Source of the DNA: Bin87 sp963663945
Lineage (GTDB): Bacteria > Chloroflexota > Dehalococcoidia > Lucifugimonadales > UBA3495
NCBI GenBank assembly: GCA_963663945.1
Contig: OY760687.1
Span: forward strand, 1,736,001 to 1,800,000
Direction of reading: 5' to 3'
Length of the DNA stretch: 64,000 nt
In this document: in pieces, positions 34,008 through 42,438 of the stretch
Numbering within the stretch: the first letter of the stretch is position 1
Layout: the number at the start of each line of letters is the position of its first letter
Position numbers and translations under genes: made by a program
Notes under the pieces: model-generated
What the model saw: only the letters and a program-made list of their open reading frames with translations
The model's database searches: none
Told to the model about the DNA's origin: nothing

Positions 34008-34682
34008 TTGTATAAAGTGTTTTTGCTCACCCGGCCGGGCGATGCAATGACCTCCCTGGCGGCCCAGATCGACCTCTCCGGGCTGTCGTGTCGGGCGGGC
34101 AGCGACGTCATGGAGCTGGAGGACGTGGCACACACGGACAAGCTGGACGTGGTGTTGCTGGACCTGTCTGCAGTGGGAATCGGGGCGCAATCGGTGATCG
34201 AACGGGTCAGCCAACTGCATCTGCCCACGTTGTTGGTCATGGACTCGACGGCGATTGGCCAATACGATCCGGCGATCAACCCCGACGACTTCATCGTGGC
34301 TCCGCTGGATTCCGCCGAACTCGTGGCCCGTGTCGGTCAGATCGTCTACCGGCGCGACGGGCGTGGCGGCGATCAGTTGATCCGGGTTGGGGAATTGACC
34401 ATCGACCTGCAGAGCTACGAGGTCACCATGGCCGGCCGGCGGGTATCGCTGACCTATAAGGAATTCCAGCTGCTAACCTTGCTTGCGTCCAATCCCGGCC
34501 GGGTCTACACCCGAGAGGCCTTGCTCAATCAGGTTTGGGGGTACGACTACTTGGGCGGCACGCGCACGGTGGACGTGCACATCCGGCGACTGCGATCCAA
34601 AGTGGAAGACCCCGACCACCTGTTCGTGGAAACCATCTGGAACGTCGGCTACCGCTTCCGCGACGTTGCTTCGGAGGGATGA
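34008..34682 (+). CDS. OmpR/PhoB-type DNA-binding response regulator with a degenerate receiver
   Basis: A 224-residue two-domain regulator. The C-terminal winged helix (about residues 125-220) is typical: LTYKEFQLLTLLASNPGRVYTREALLNQVWGYDYLGGTRTVDVHIRRLRSKVEDP (only parts needed) and IWNVGYRF. The N-terminal domain has the receiver fold order, with D52 in VVLLDLS at the phospho-acceptor place, but the acidic pair near residue 10 is reduced (TRPGD) and the usual KP near residue 100 is replaced by APLD. It may therefore work without phosphorylation. Start is TTG 34008, seven bases after AGGA; upstream in-frame sequence overlaps the divergent gene. No histidine kinase is in the window. Confidence 0.82.
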   Translation: MYKVFLLTRPGDAMTSLAAQIDLSGLSCRAGSDVMELEDVAHTDKLDVVLLDLSAVGIGAQSVIERVSQLHLPTLLVMDSTAIGQYDPAINPDDFIVAPLDSAELVARVGQIVYRRDGRGGDQLIRVGELTIDLQSYEVTMAGRRVSLTYKEFQLLTLLASNPGRVYTREALLNQVWGYDYLGGTRTVDVHIRRLRSKVEDPDHLFVETIWNVGYRFRDVASEG

Positions 34683-34733
34683 GGCCCGGCGTCGGCGCCC
34701 GCTCTTCCCTAATGGGTCGCGCTCGCGCTCCGT

Positions 34734-37298
34734 TCAGTCGCTTATGCTGTCCTGAACCCGGGCCAGGAAGCGGTCCCTTTCCGCCACGATGCCGGCGTGT
34801 TTCGGGTCGGTCAGTTCCGAGTCAGCGTCGAGAATAGCTGCGGCTTCCTGGCGGGCCAATGCCATCAGGTCCTGGTCGAACACGTTGGCGATGCGAAGCA
34901 TGGTCTGGTCGCCACTCTGGGTGGTGCCGAAGATGTCGCCCTCATGTCGCATCTGCAGGTCGATTTCTGCCAGCTTGAACCCGTCCCGGTTGTTTTCCAG
35001 CGCCGTCAACCTTTCCCGCGCTCGTTCCGACTCCGATTCGGACATCAGCAGGCAGTAACTGCGGTGTTCGCCGCGCCCCACCCGGCCGCGGAACTGGTGC
35101 AACTGGGCCAACCCGAAGCGGTCGGCGCCGTCGATCATCATCACCGTGGCGTTGGGTACGTCGATGCCAACTTCCACTACGGCGGTTGCCACCAGGACGT
35201 TCAACTCGCCGTCCCGGAACTGGCGCATCACCTTGTCTTTGTCCCGCGAGGAAAGGCGTCCGTGCAGGAGTCCGAGCTTGAGATCGGGGAAGACCTCGCT
35301 GGAAAGGCGTTTGTGCTCCTCGGTGGCCGCGCGAACGTCCAGGTTCTCCGACTCCTCCACCAGCGGGCAGATGATGAACGCCTGGCGGCCGGCCTCCACC
35401 TGCTGGCGCACAAACCCGTAGGCCGCGTTGCGCTTGTCCTCGGGGACCAGTCGCGTGAGGATGTCCTGTCGACCCGGAGGCAACTCATCGATGGTCGACA
35501 CGTCCAGATCGCCGTACAGGGTGAGCTGCAACGTGCGTGGTATCGGCGTGGCCGACATCATGAGCGCGTGTGGCTGCTCCGTTCCGTCACCCCGGAGCGC
35601 GGTGCGCTGGGCGACGCCAAAGCGGTGCTGCTCATCGGTGATGGCCAGACACAGGCTCGGCAGTTCCACGCCGTCCTGAATAAGAGCATGGGTGCCGATC
35701 AGCAGGTCAAGATGCCCTTCCGAGGCCAGGCGCAGGACCTCCCGCCGTGGCGCCGCCCGCGTGCTGCCGGTCAGCAAACCGACCGTGAAAGGACGCCGGA
35801 GGCTGGGGAGGTAGGCCGAAAAGACGTTGGGTTGCTGCAGGGGTTGCTCAAATGTTGAGAGCAGTCGTCCGGTGGTGGCGTAATGCTGCTCCGCCAACAC
35901 CTCGGTGGGCGCCATGAGGGACGACTGCCGACGATCCGAAGCCGCCGCCAGTATCGCGGTCAACGCGACCAGGGTCTTGCCGCTGCCAACCTCGCCCTGC
36001 AACAGGCGGCTCATGGGCGGCGTGCCGCGAGCCATGTCGGCCAGGATCTCGCCGATGCAGCGCACCTGCGCCTTGGTGGGAGTGAAGGGCAGTTCGGACA
36101 GGAACCCGTCGACAGCGCTACCGCTGTATTGTACGGGGCCCCCGATGGCGTCCCGCTCGCGATGCCGCCGTCGGCCCAGGATGGCCATCTGGAACGCCAG
36201 GATTTCATCAAAGGCCAACCGGCGGCGCGACCGGTCGGCATGGCTCAGGTCTGGAGGGTAGTGCGCGTCGCTGATGGCCTGGCGCAGGCCGACCAACCGC
36301 GTGCGCGCCAGCGCATCCTCCGGCATGGTTTCCGAAACGCCTCCCAGGAACCGTTCCAGAGCGCGCCAGGTCAGGCTCCGAAGGTTGCGGGCGGTCATGC
36401 CCTGGGTCAGGCGATACACCGGGGTGATGCGACCGGCGTTCAGAGGCGGCGCCGATTCGGTGACCACATCATACTCGGGAGATTGGATGGTCAGTCGTCC
36501 ACGGTTGATCTCGGCCTTGCCATGGACGACCATTGTGCTGCCGACCCGGAGGCTGCGCGCGAGAAACTTTTGCCCAAACCACTGCAGGTCGATCGCGCCG
36601 GTGTTGTCCCGGAGCGTCCCCTCAACCAGCTGCAGCCTTCGCTGTCCAACGCTGGCGGAACGGACATCGAGCAGCTCGCCCTCCAGAGTGAACGTCCCGC
36701 CGGCGTAGACGTCGGCAATGCTGGTGACATCCGCCCGGTCATCGTACCGGCGCGGGAGCATGTAGAGCAGATCCCGGACCGTGCCGGCTCCCATGGACTC
36801 GAGCCTCTGCACCGTTTTGGCGTCCATGCGCCGGATCGCGGACACCGAATCGTCCGGGTCGCCCGGGTTGGCGGCGGGCTTGGGCCCGGCGTGCTGCCGG
36901 CGGCGCAGCTGTGCGTGCTGGAACGCCTCGGCGGTCTCGAAGAGAGGAGCCTCCGGTTCTAGCTTGACATCGTCTGGCTCTGCCGCCTCCCGTGCGGGAG
37001 GTCGGTCCCGGTTGACACGGGGCGGTTCGAGCTCTGCGGCCAGGGCTCCGCGCCACGCGGACACCCAACGACGCCGTCCCTCCGGCGGAAGTTCGCGGTA
37101 GGGAGCCGATATCAGGCTGGCGACGCGATCCGGATCGTCACCCAGGTACGCGCGAAGCTCCGGCTCCCAGCGTTCGATGAACCGGCGGATACCGCCGCTT
37201 ACCGCGTTGTCACCGAAACCCTTGTGTTCCTCGAGGGCAAGGATTTTCGCAAAGGCGTCGCGCCAGGCGGGAACGGTCTCGCCGTGCTCAGTTGCCAT
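34734..37298 (-). CDS. recG: ATP-dependent DNA helicase RecG
   Basis: An 854-residue RecG, which reverses stalled replication forks. The first 150 residues are an extra N-terminal region with an Arg/Glu-rich linker, absent from E. coli RecG. Then comes the wedge/OB domain (LYMLPRRYDDR; GTFTLEGELLDV), followed by helicase motifs: LLQGEVGSGKT (Walker A), DEQHRFGVAQR (motif II), MSATPIPRTL, and IDGADRFGLAQLHQFRGRVGRGEHRSYC (motif VI, in part). The gene ends the fakA-degV-recG minus-strand run, an order also seen in Firmicutes, and converges on the response-regulator gene. Confidence 0.96.
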   Translation of the reverse strand: MATEHGETVPAWRDAFAKILALEEHKGFGDNAVSGGIRRFIERWEPELRAYLGDDPDRVASLISAPYRELPPEGRRRWVSAWRGALAAELEPPRVNRDRPPAREAAEPDDVKLEPEAPLFETAEAFQHAQLRRRQHAGPKPAANPGDPDDSVSAIRRMDAKTVQRLESMGAGTVRDLLYMLPRRYDDRADVTSIADVYAGGTFTLEGELLDVRSASVGQRRLQLVEGTLRDNTGAIDLQWFGQKFLARSLRVGSTMVVHGKAEINRGRLTIQSPEYDVVTESAPPLNAGRITPVYRLTQGMTARNLRSLTWRALERFLGGVSETMPEDALARTRLVGLRQAISDAHYPPDLSHADRSRRRLAFDEILAFQMAILGRRRHRERDAIGGPVQYSGSAVDGFLSELPFTPTKAQVRCIGEILADMARGTPPMSRLLQGEVGSGKTLVALTAILAAASDRRQSSLMAPTEVLAEQHYATTGRLLSTFEQPLQQPNVFSAYLPSLRRPFTVGLLTGSTRAAPRREVLRLASEGHLDLLIGTHALIQDGVELPSLCLAITDEQHRFGVAQRTALRGDGTEQPHALMMSATPIPRTLQLTLYGDLDVSTIDELPPGRQDILTRLVPEDKRNAAYGFVRQQVEAGRQAFIICPLVEESENLDVRAATEEHKRLSSEVFPDLKLGLLHGRLSSRDKDKVMRQFRDGELNVLVATAVVEVGIDVPNATVMMIDGADRFGLAQLHQFRGRVGRGEHRSYCLLMSESESERARERLTALENNRDGFKLAEIDLQMRHEGDIFGTTQSGDQTMLRIANVFDQDLMALARQEAAAILDADSELTDPKHAGIVAERDRFLARVQDSISD

Positions 37299-37348
37299 CT
37301 ATGCGACCCCATGCGGCGCCGGCATTCGCTCGTGCCGGTGCGCCGCCG

Positions 37349-38182
37349 TCAAGGCAGAGTCGACACCGCCACCGCGCCCGGGCCCACGTGGGTCCCAATG
37401 GCGGAACCGATCTGAAGCGTGTACGTGTTGTTGGGATCCGCGAGGTCGGACAGGCGGTTGCGCATCTCCTCGGCCGGGGCCGCGTCGGTGGTGTAGGCAA
37501 CGGCGAGCTTGGAGACGGGCCCCTGCTCGCGTACCAGTTCCTCCAGTCGTTGCAGACCCTTTCGGAGGTTACGCGGGCGATCCACGGGCAGCACCTCCCC
37601 GTCGGCGACCTTGAGGATCGGCTTGACCTTGAGCAGCGAACCCATGAAGGCCTGGGCCTTGCCGATCCTGCCGCCCTTCTGCAGGTATTCGAGGGTGTCC
37701 ACCATGGCGAACCCGTAGCCGCTACCGGCACGAGCCTGGGCGGCGGAGACCACCGAGTCCAGGGTGGCGTCCGGCGCAGCGGCATCCTCGGCGGCGGCGA
37801 TGACCTGGAGCATGTGGCCGACGGAAGCCGTGGTGGAGTCAACCACGGTCACGGCGCCGTCGTCGAATTGCGAAGCGGCCTGAGCCGCGGAGTTATAGGT
37901 GCCGCTCAGTTGCCTGGCGACGGTGATGCACACCAGTTGGTCGCCGGCCGAGACCAGGGGTTCCATCGCGCCGGTGAAGTCGCCGGGCGTGGGCTGGGAC
38001 GTGCTCGGGAGTTGCGATGAGGACTGGAGGCGAGCGTAAAACTGGGTGGGATTGATGTCGATGCCCTGGCGGAAGGACTCCTCTCCAAACAGGACGTAGG
38101 CCGGGACGACGGAGATTCCGAACTGTTCGACGGTTTCCCGGGCAATGTCGCAGGTGCTGTCTGTGATGATTCTTATGGCCAT
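37349..38182 (-). CDS. DegV family fatty-acid-binding protein (FakB-like)
   Basis: A 277-residue DegV protein, IRIITDSTCDIARETVEQFG at the start (in part), TSQPTPGDFTGAMEPL with the TSQP lipid-head motif, LSGTYNSAAQAA, and VDSTTASVGHML. DegV/FakB proteins hold a fatty acid while FakA phosphorylates its carboxylate. The FakA-like gene is directly upstream with 37 bases between, which supports that pairing. RecG follows 50 bases downstream. Confidence 0.92.
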   Translation of the reverse strand: MAIRIITDSTCDIARETVEQFGISVVPAYVLFGEESFRQGIDINPTQFYARLQSSSQLPSTSQPTPGDFTGAMEPLVSAGDQLVCITVARQLSGTYNSAAQAASQFDDGAVTVVDSTTASVGHMLQVIAAAEDAAAPDATLDSVVSAAQARAGSGYGFAMVDTLEYLQKGGRIGKAQAFMGSLLKVKPILKVADGEVLPVDRPRNLRKGLQRLEELVREQGPVSKLAVAYTTDAAPAEEMRNRLSDLADPNNTYTLQIGSAIGTHVGPGAVAVSTLP

Positions 38183-38219
38183 GCGGGAGGCTCCTTCGCC
38201 GACTCACGACTGGGCTGAG

Positions 38220-39896
38220 TTATTCTACTGACACCAGATACGGATAATGGGGCTGGCCGCCTTCGTACACGTCCACTTCTGCTCCCCCGTATGCTTCCTC
38301 CATCTCTTCCTGCAGGGCGGCGGCCGATTCGGCCGAGGCGCCCTCCCCCCAATACAGGGTAATCACGCTGTTTTCGTCGGCGGACGAGTGCTGCAATCCC
38401 TCGCGGACGGCATCGTCGGCGGTTTCGGCGAGGGCCGCGAGCTGGCCGTCCAGGATTGCCATGTACTCGCCCTCGTGGACCTCCCGCCCGTCGACTACGG
38501 AGTCGCGGACTGCCTGGGTTATCTCAAGGGTTTCCACGCCGGCGCGAGCCGATTCCATGTTCGCCAGATTGTCGTCGACGGACACTTCCGGGTTGAACCC
38601 GAGCAGCGCGCCGGTGCCCTGGGGCATGGTACGAGTTCCCAGGACGTGCAAGGTAATTTCGCCGGTGTCGGCTTCCGCCGCTTGGTTGGCGGTAAGGATG
38701 ACGTTGTGGTTGTTGGGCAGGACGATCACATCCGTGGTGCCGGCGGACATTGCCGCGTCAATGATTTCGCTGGCGCTGGGATTGAGCGTCTGACCCCCAG
38801 GTATGATGGCCGCGCAGCCGGCGTCCTGGAACAGGTCGGCCAGGCCCTTTCCCGAGGCGACTGCTATCACCGAAACGCCGGACCGGATCTCGGCGGGTCG
38901 CGCACGCTCCCGGTGACCGGCTGCCCAGTCGCGGTTTTGCAGGCTCATGTTGTCGATTTTCAGTTCATCCAGTTCCCCAAATCCGACGCCGTAGGTCAGC
39001 GCGGAGCCGGGGTCGGCGGTGTGGACGTGGATGCGTACAGCCTGCCCGCCACCCACGATGACGGTGGAGTCGCACATTTCGGAGAATCCTTCGCGTAACA
39101 CGTCCACGTTTAGCTCTTGTCCGTGGATGACGAACTGGGTGCAGTAACCGAATTCGTCCGCCTCATGGGCGTCGAGGAAGTCGGTGTCGACCGCAACCGA
39201 CGCAGTCTGGTGCGGGTTGATCACGCCGCCCACGCTGCGCAGTCCCAGATCGACGGCCGGGCCGCTCTCGCCCAGAAGATGCTGCAGCGCGCCGCCGATG
39301 ATCGCCACGACCCCCAGTCCTCCGGAGTCAACCACGCCCGCCTCCTTGAGCACGGGCAGCTGGTCGGGTGTGCGGGCCAGGGCTTCAATCGCGCCGTCAT
39401 AAGCCACGCGCCACAGGGCGATGACGTCCTGCTCGCCGGCGTCGTTGGCCTGCACGGCGGCATCAGAGGCGCCGCGAATCACCGAAAGCATGGTGCCCTC
39501 ACGGGGCTGGCTCACCGCGTGGTATGCGGAGTCCGTCGCCGAGCGGAATGCCGCCACGGCGTGGGACGAGTCGATTTCGATGGATCCAGCGACGCCGTCG
39601 GCAAACCCGCGGAGCAACTGCGACAGGATGACCCCGCTATTGCCCCGGGCTCCCCAGAATGCGCCGGTGGCGATGGATTCCGCGACTTCTCCGGCGGTGT
39701 CCGCGTCGGCGTCCTTATTCATCTGCTCAATGCCGGCGCGAAGCGTGAGCAACATATTGGTGCCGGTGTCGCCGTCGGGAACCGGGAAAACGTTCAGCGC
39801 ATTGGCGGCGTCCCGGTACAGTTCCATGTACGCAACTGCGCCCAGCATAGCCTGGCGCAAATCGGTACCCTGCAACGTGGTGAAAAGCGATGTCAT
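38220..39896 (-). CDS. fakA: DAK2/DegV-partner kinase (FakA/YloV-like fatty acid kinase)
   Basis: A 558-residue protein: N-terminal DhaL/DAK2 ATP-binding domain with NVFPVPDGDTGTNMLLT (the metal-binding aspartates) near residue 37 and GARGNSGVILSQLLRG near residue 80, a middle domain, and the FakA C-terminal domain. In Firmicutes FakA phosphorylates exogenous fatty acids held by FakB/DegV so that they can enter phospholipids. The DegV gene is next in the operon. The start ATG is 34 bases from an extended -10 TGATATACT on the same strand. Fatty acid kinase activity here is inferred from architecture and neighbour. Confidence 0.9.
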   Translation of the reverse strand: MTSLFTTLQGTDLRQAMLGAVAYMELYRDAANALNVFPVPDGDTGTNMLLTLRAGIEQMNKDADADTAGEVAESIATGAFWGARGNSGVILSQLLRGFADGVAGSIEIDSSHAVAAFRSATDSAYHAVSQPREGTMLSVIRGASDAAVQANDAGEQDVIALWRVAYDGAIEALARTPDQLPVLKEAGVVDSGGLGVVAIIGGALQHLLGESGPAVDLGLRSVGGVINPHQTASVAVDTDFLDAHEADEFGYCTQFVIHGQELNVDVLREGFSEMCDSTVIVGGGQAVRIHVHTADPGSALTYGVGFGELDELKIDNMSLQNRDWAAGHRERARPAEIRSGVSVIAVASGKGLADLFQDAGCAAIIPGGQTLNPSASEIIDAAMSAGTTDVIVLPNNHNVILTANQAAEADTGEITLHVLGTRTMPQGTGALLGFNPEVSVDDNLANMESARAGVETLEITQAVRDSVVDGREVHEGEYMAILDGQLAALAETADDAVREGLQHSSADENSVITLYWGEGASAESAAALQEEMEEAYGGAEVDVYEGGQPHYPYLVSVE

Positions 39897-39929
39897 GCCA
39901 AAATTATTATCAGATAAGTAATCGTCGCG

Positions 39930-39938
39930 AGTATATCA
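39930..39938 (-). promoter_or_regulatory. Extended -10 promoter of fakA-degV-recG
   Basis: TGA-TATACT on the minus strand, 34 bases before the fakA ATG. It faces away from a similar element for nadC, 22 bases to the right, forming a compact divergent promoter. Confidence 0.6.
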
Positions 39939-39960
39939 CAGCGGGTTTTGCGTTCGGCAT

Positions 39961-39969
39961 TGATATATT
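39961..39969 (+). promoter_or_regulatory. Extended -10 promoter of nadC
   Basis: TGA-TATATT on the plus strand, 93 bases before the nadC ATG, back to back with the fakA promoter. No clear -35. Confidence 0.55.
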
Positions 39970-40061
39970 CGCCGGGGTTTGAGGAGTCCTCGATTTGCCG
40001 GCCGGCAATTGACGTGGCACACTCTGGTCATCCAGCGATTTCCGCGAACCAAGGGGCGCAC

Positions 40062-40922
40062 ATGAGTCAGCAACTTCCGCCTGAAGTCCTCAACCTGATC
40101 GACTCTGCACTCACCGAAGACCAGGCATTCAACGATCCTACCACCCAGACGTTGATTCCGGATGGCGTGACCGGGAACGGCATGCTGCGAGCCAAGGCTG
40201 ACGGCGTGCTGGCCGGCGGCCCGGTGGCGGAGGCTGTATTCAGACGGATTGACCCGGGTCTCGAGGTCGAACTGCTGCTGGGCGACGGGACCGAACTTGT
40301 GCCTGGCACCGACATCGCCAGCGTCGTCGGATCAGCGGCCGCGATCCTGCAGGCCGAGCGTACCGCGCTGAACTTCATGCAGCGCATGAGCGGCATCGCC
40401 ACCGCGACCAACCGGTATGTCCGTGCGGTCGAAGGCACGCCGGCGCGCATCGTTGATACCCGCAAGACCGCCCCGGGACACCGGTACCTGGATAAGTACA
40501 GTGTGCGCATGGGTGGGGGGTACAACCACCGCATCAACCTGGCAGACGGTATCCTGATCAAGGACAACCACCTGGCCGCGCGGGCGTCCCTGGAGGAACC
40601 TTTGGGAGCCGTGGTGCGCCACGCGATTTCCCAGGCGTCCCACACCATCCGCGTCGAGGTCGAGGTGGAGTCGCTGGAGCAGGTGCGGGAAGCGGTGGAC
40701 GCCGGCGCGCACATCATCATGCTGGACAACATGCCGGTGGACATGATGCGTGAGGCGGTGGAGATCATCGGCGGCAGGGCATCTATCGAGGCGTCGGGAG
40801 GGATCACGCTGGCTACCGTGCGCGACGTGGCTCGGACCGGAGTGGACCTGATCAGCATCGGCGGGCTGACCCACTCCACTGATGCGCTGGACATTTCCCT
40901 GGATCTGGAGTTTCCCGACTAG
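40062..40922 (+). CDS. nadC: Nicotinate-nucleotide pyrophosphorylase (carboxylating), quinolinate phosphoribosyltransferase
   Basis: A 286-residue enzyme that converts quinolinate and PRPP to nicotinate mononucleotide in de novo NAD synthesis. Seen: ALNFMQRMSGIATATN, DTRKTAPGHRYLDKYSV with the substrate-binding TRKT, GGGYNHRINLADGILIKDNH, and IEASGGITLATVRDVA. ATG 40062 follows AAGGGGCG; the longer frame from 39948 runs through the promoter and is rejected. Neither nadA nor nadB is near. Family blocks and length are normal. Confidence 0.95.
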   Translation: MSQQLPPEVLNLIDSALTEDQAFNDPTTQTLIPDGVTGNGMLRAKADGVLAGGPVAEAVFRRIDPGLEVELLLGDGTELVPGTDIASVVGSAAAILQAERTALNFMQRMSGIATATNRYVRAVEGTPARIVDTRKTAPGHRYLDKYSVRMGGGYNHRINLADGILIKDNHLAARASLEEPLGAVVRHAISQASHTIRVEVEVESLEQVREAVDAGAHIIMLDNMPVDMMREAVEIIGGRASIEASGGITLATVRDVARTGVDLISIGGLTHSTDALDISLDLEFPD

Positions 40923-40947
40923 CATCCGCTCCCACCGAACCACCGGC

Positions 40948-40977
40948 TTGAATGCGGGTGGCGCGCGGCGGTATATT
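40948..40977 (+). promoter_or_regulatory. Promoter of the CMD-bicupin genes
   Basis: TTGAAT (40948-40953), 18 bases, TATATT (40972-40977), 44 bases before the ATG at 41022. Confidence 0.5.
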
Positions 40978-41021
40978 GCCGGTGCCAGTCCCAACAATCC
41001 AAGAGCAAGGAGCATTCTCCC

Positions 41022-41567
41022 ATGGCCCGTTTGAGTGATGTAACTCGTGATCAACTCGCCCCCGAACATCAGGAATTTTTCGACTCCATTGCCAGCAGTC
41101 GGGGCAGCGTCCGTGGCCCGTACGGCGTGCTGCTGCACAGCCCCGACCTGGCGGCAAGAGTGGCGCACACCGGAGCCTACGCTCGGTTCGACCTGGATAT
41201 TTCCGAAGCCCACCGCGAGATCGTCATCTGCGCGACCGCCCGGGAGATCCGCCAGCAGTACGAGTTCTCCGCCCATGCCCGTCTGGCGCGGCAGGCCGGC
41301 GTCTCGGAAGACGTGGTGAACGCCATCGCCACCGGAAGGGCGCCCGAGGGCTTGAGCGGCATTGAGGCCTCGCTGGTCAAGTACGTCCAGGAATTGTTCC
41401 GCAACCACAAGGTGAGCGACGAGACTTTCGACGCCGTTTCTGGCCATTTCGGCATTCAGAAGACGCTGGAAATCACCGTACTCATGGGCCACTACCTCCT
41501 GGTGGGCCAGGTCCTCTCGGCCTTTGAGGTAGACCTTCCGGAAGGCGTGCAGCCGGAGATAACCTAG
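41022..41567 (+). CDS. Carboxymuconolactone decarboxylase (CMD)-like protein without CxxC
   Basis: A 181-residue all-helical protein of the CMD/AhpD superfamily: EHQEFFDSI, GPYGVLLHSPDLAARVAHTG, HREIVICATAREIRQQYEFSAHARLARQAG (in part) and ETFDAVSGHFG. It resembles the stand-alone CMD-like proteins that have H in EFSAH but lack the redox CxxC of AhpD, so a peroxidase role is unlikely. The reaction is unknown; related genes cluster with aromatic-ring degradation. It is followed after 68 bases by a bicupin gene. Confidence 0.85.
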   Translation: MARLSDVTRDQLAPEHQEFFDSIASSRGSVRGPYGVLLHSPDLAARVAHTGAYARFDLDISEAHREIVICATAREIRQQYEFSAHARLARQAGVSEDVVNAIATGRAPEGLSGIEASLVKYVQELFRNHKVSDETFDAVSGHFGIQKTLEITVLMGHYLLVGQVLSAFEVDLPEGVQPEIT

Positions 41568-41635
41568 CCACCGTCAGGCCGCACCGCCACGCCGACTGAG
41601 TTCATCCGCCTACGCCCTCCTGAGGAGACCCCAAA

Positions 41636-42343
41636 ATGGAACCATTGATTCGCAACATCAAGGACTTCCCCGCCGGCTCTCCGGCCCGTCTGATCAGCGC
41701 CGACGACAACCCGGCCCTGGTGACCCTGGCGTATTCCGTCATCGAGCCGGGCGGGACCAGTTCCCATCACATCCACGAATGGGAGCACGAGGTCTACATC
41801 ATTGAAGGCAGCGGCACGCTGGTGGCCGACGGCAAGGAATACCCGGTCAAAGCCGGCGATGCGATGTTCATTCCTCCCATGGTTGACCACGTCACCCGCA
41901 ACGACGGCGGCGATGGCAACATCCGGCGGATCGAGATCAACCCCATCTCTGCGGCCAGCGGCAACGCCCGCCCCGGCGGGTCGGAACCGGGCGCCGGCAC
42001 GCCGCCGGTGATCCGCAACCACGCCGACCTGAACGCGGAAACCGGACACACCATGCTGGGTGGACGGGACGGCTGTCCCAACTACCTCATGCTGTACAAC
42101 GGCGCGATGCAGCCCGGCGCGGTGAGCCATCCGGAAACCGGCGGGCATAACCACGAATGGGACCACACAGTGTTCGTTTTGGAGGGTACCGGCACCCTGG
42201 TGATATCGGGCAAGGAATACACCGTCACCGCCGGCGACGCCATCCTGGTTCCGCCGGTTGAGCACCACCAGTGGAAGAACGAGACCGACGCTCCGATGCT
42301 GCGGGTCACCTTCAACGACATCAAGTCCGAAGGCCACGGATAA
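41636..42343 (+). CDS. Bicupin (two tandem cupin domains)
   Basis: A 235-residue protein with two cupin barrels. Domain 1: HHIHEWEHEVYIIEGSGTLV then PVKAGDAMFIPPMVDH; domain 2: HNHEWDHTVFVLEGTGTLV then TVTAGDAILVPPVEHH. Each has the two-histidine, one-glutamate and later histidine set for a metal, so two metal sites are likely. The halves probably arose by internal duplication. Bicupins include dioxygenases, decarboxylases and isomerases; the substrate here is unknown. GAGGAG-like site before ATG 41636. It shares its transcript with the CMD-like gene. Confidence 0.85.
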   Translation: MEPLIRNIKDFPAGSPARLISADDNPALVTLAYSVIEPGGTSSHHIHEWEHEVYIIEGSGTLVADGKEYPVKAGDAMFIPPMVDHVTRNDGGDGNIRRIEINPISAASGNARPGGSEPGAGTPPVIRNHADLNAETGHTMLGGRDGCPNYLMLYNGAMQPGAVSHPETGGHNHEWDHTVFVLEGTGTLVISGKEYTVTAGDAILVPPVEHHQWKNETDAPMLRVTFNDIKSEGHG

Positions 42344-42367
42344 TTCACATTACCCGAAGGCGACAGG

Positions 42368-42408
42368 AACGAGGCGATCGCGGGCGGCAACGACGCGGTG
42401 GCCTCGTT
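42368..42408 (+). terminator. Possible hairpin between the bicupin and enolase genes
   Basis: AACGAGGC (42368-42375) and GCCTCGTT (42401-42408) form a perfect 8-bp stem around a 25-base GC-rich loop. Only TT-G follows. It may end the bicupin transcript or be a leader structure of the enolase gene. Confidence 0.3.
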
Positions 42409-42438
42409 TGCATATCAGACGGATGGGGTCGTTTTTGA

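Noticed and set aside
35883..36962. A 359-residue plus-strand open frame opposite recG
   Set aside because: Shadow of recG; no motif and no promoter or ribosome site.
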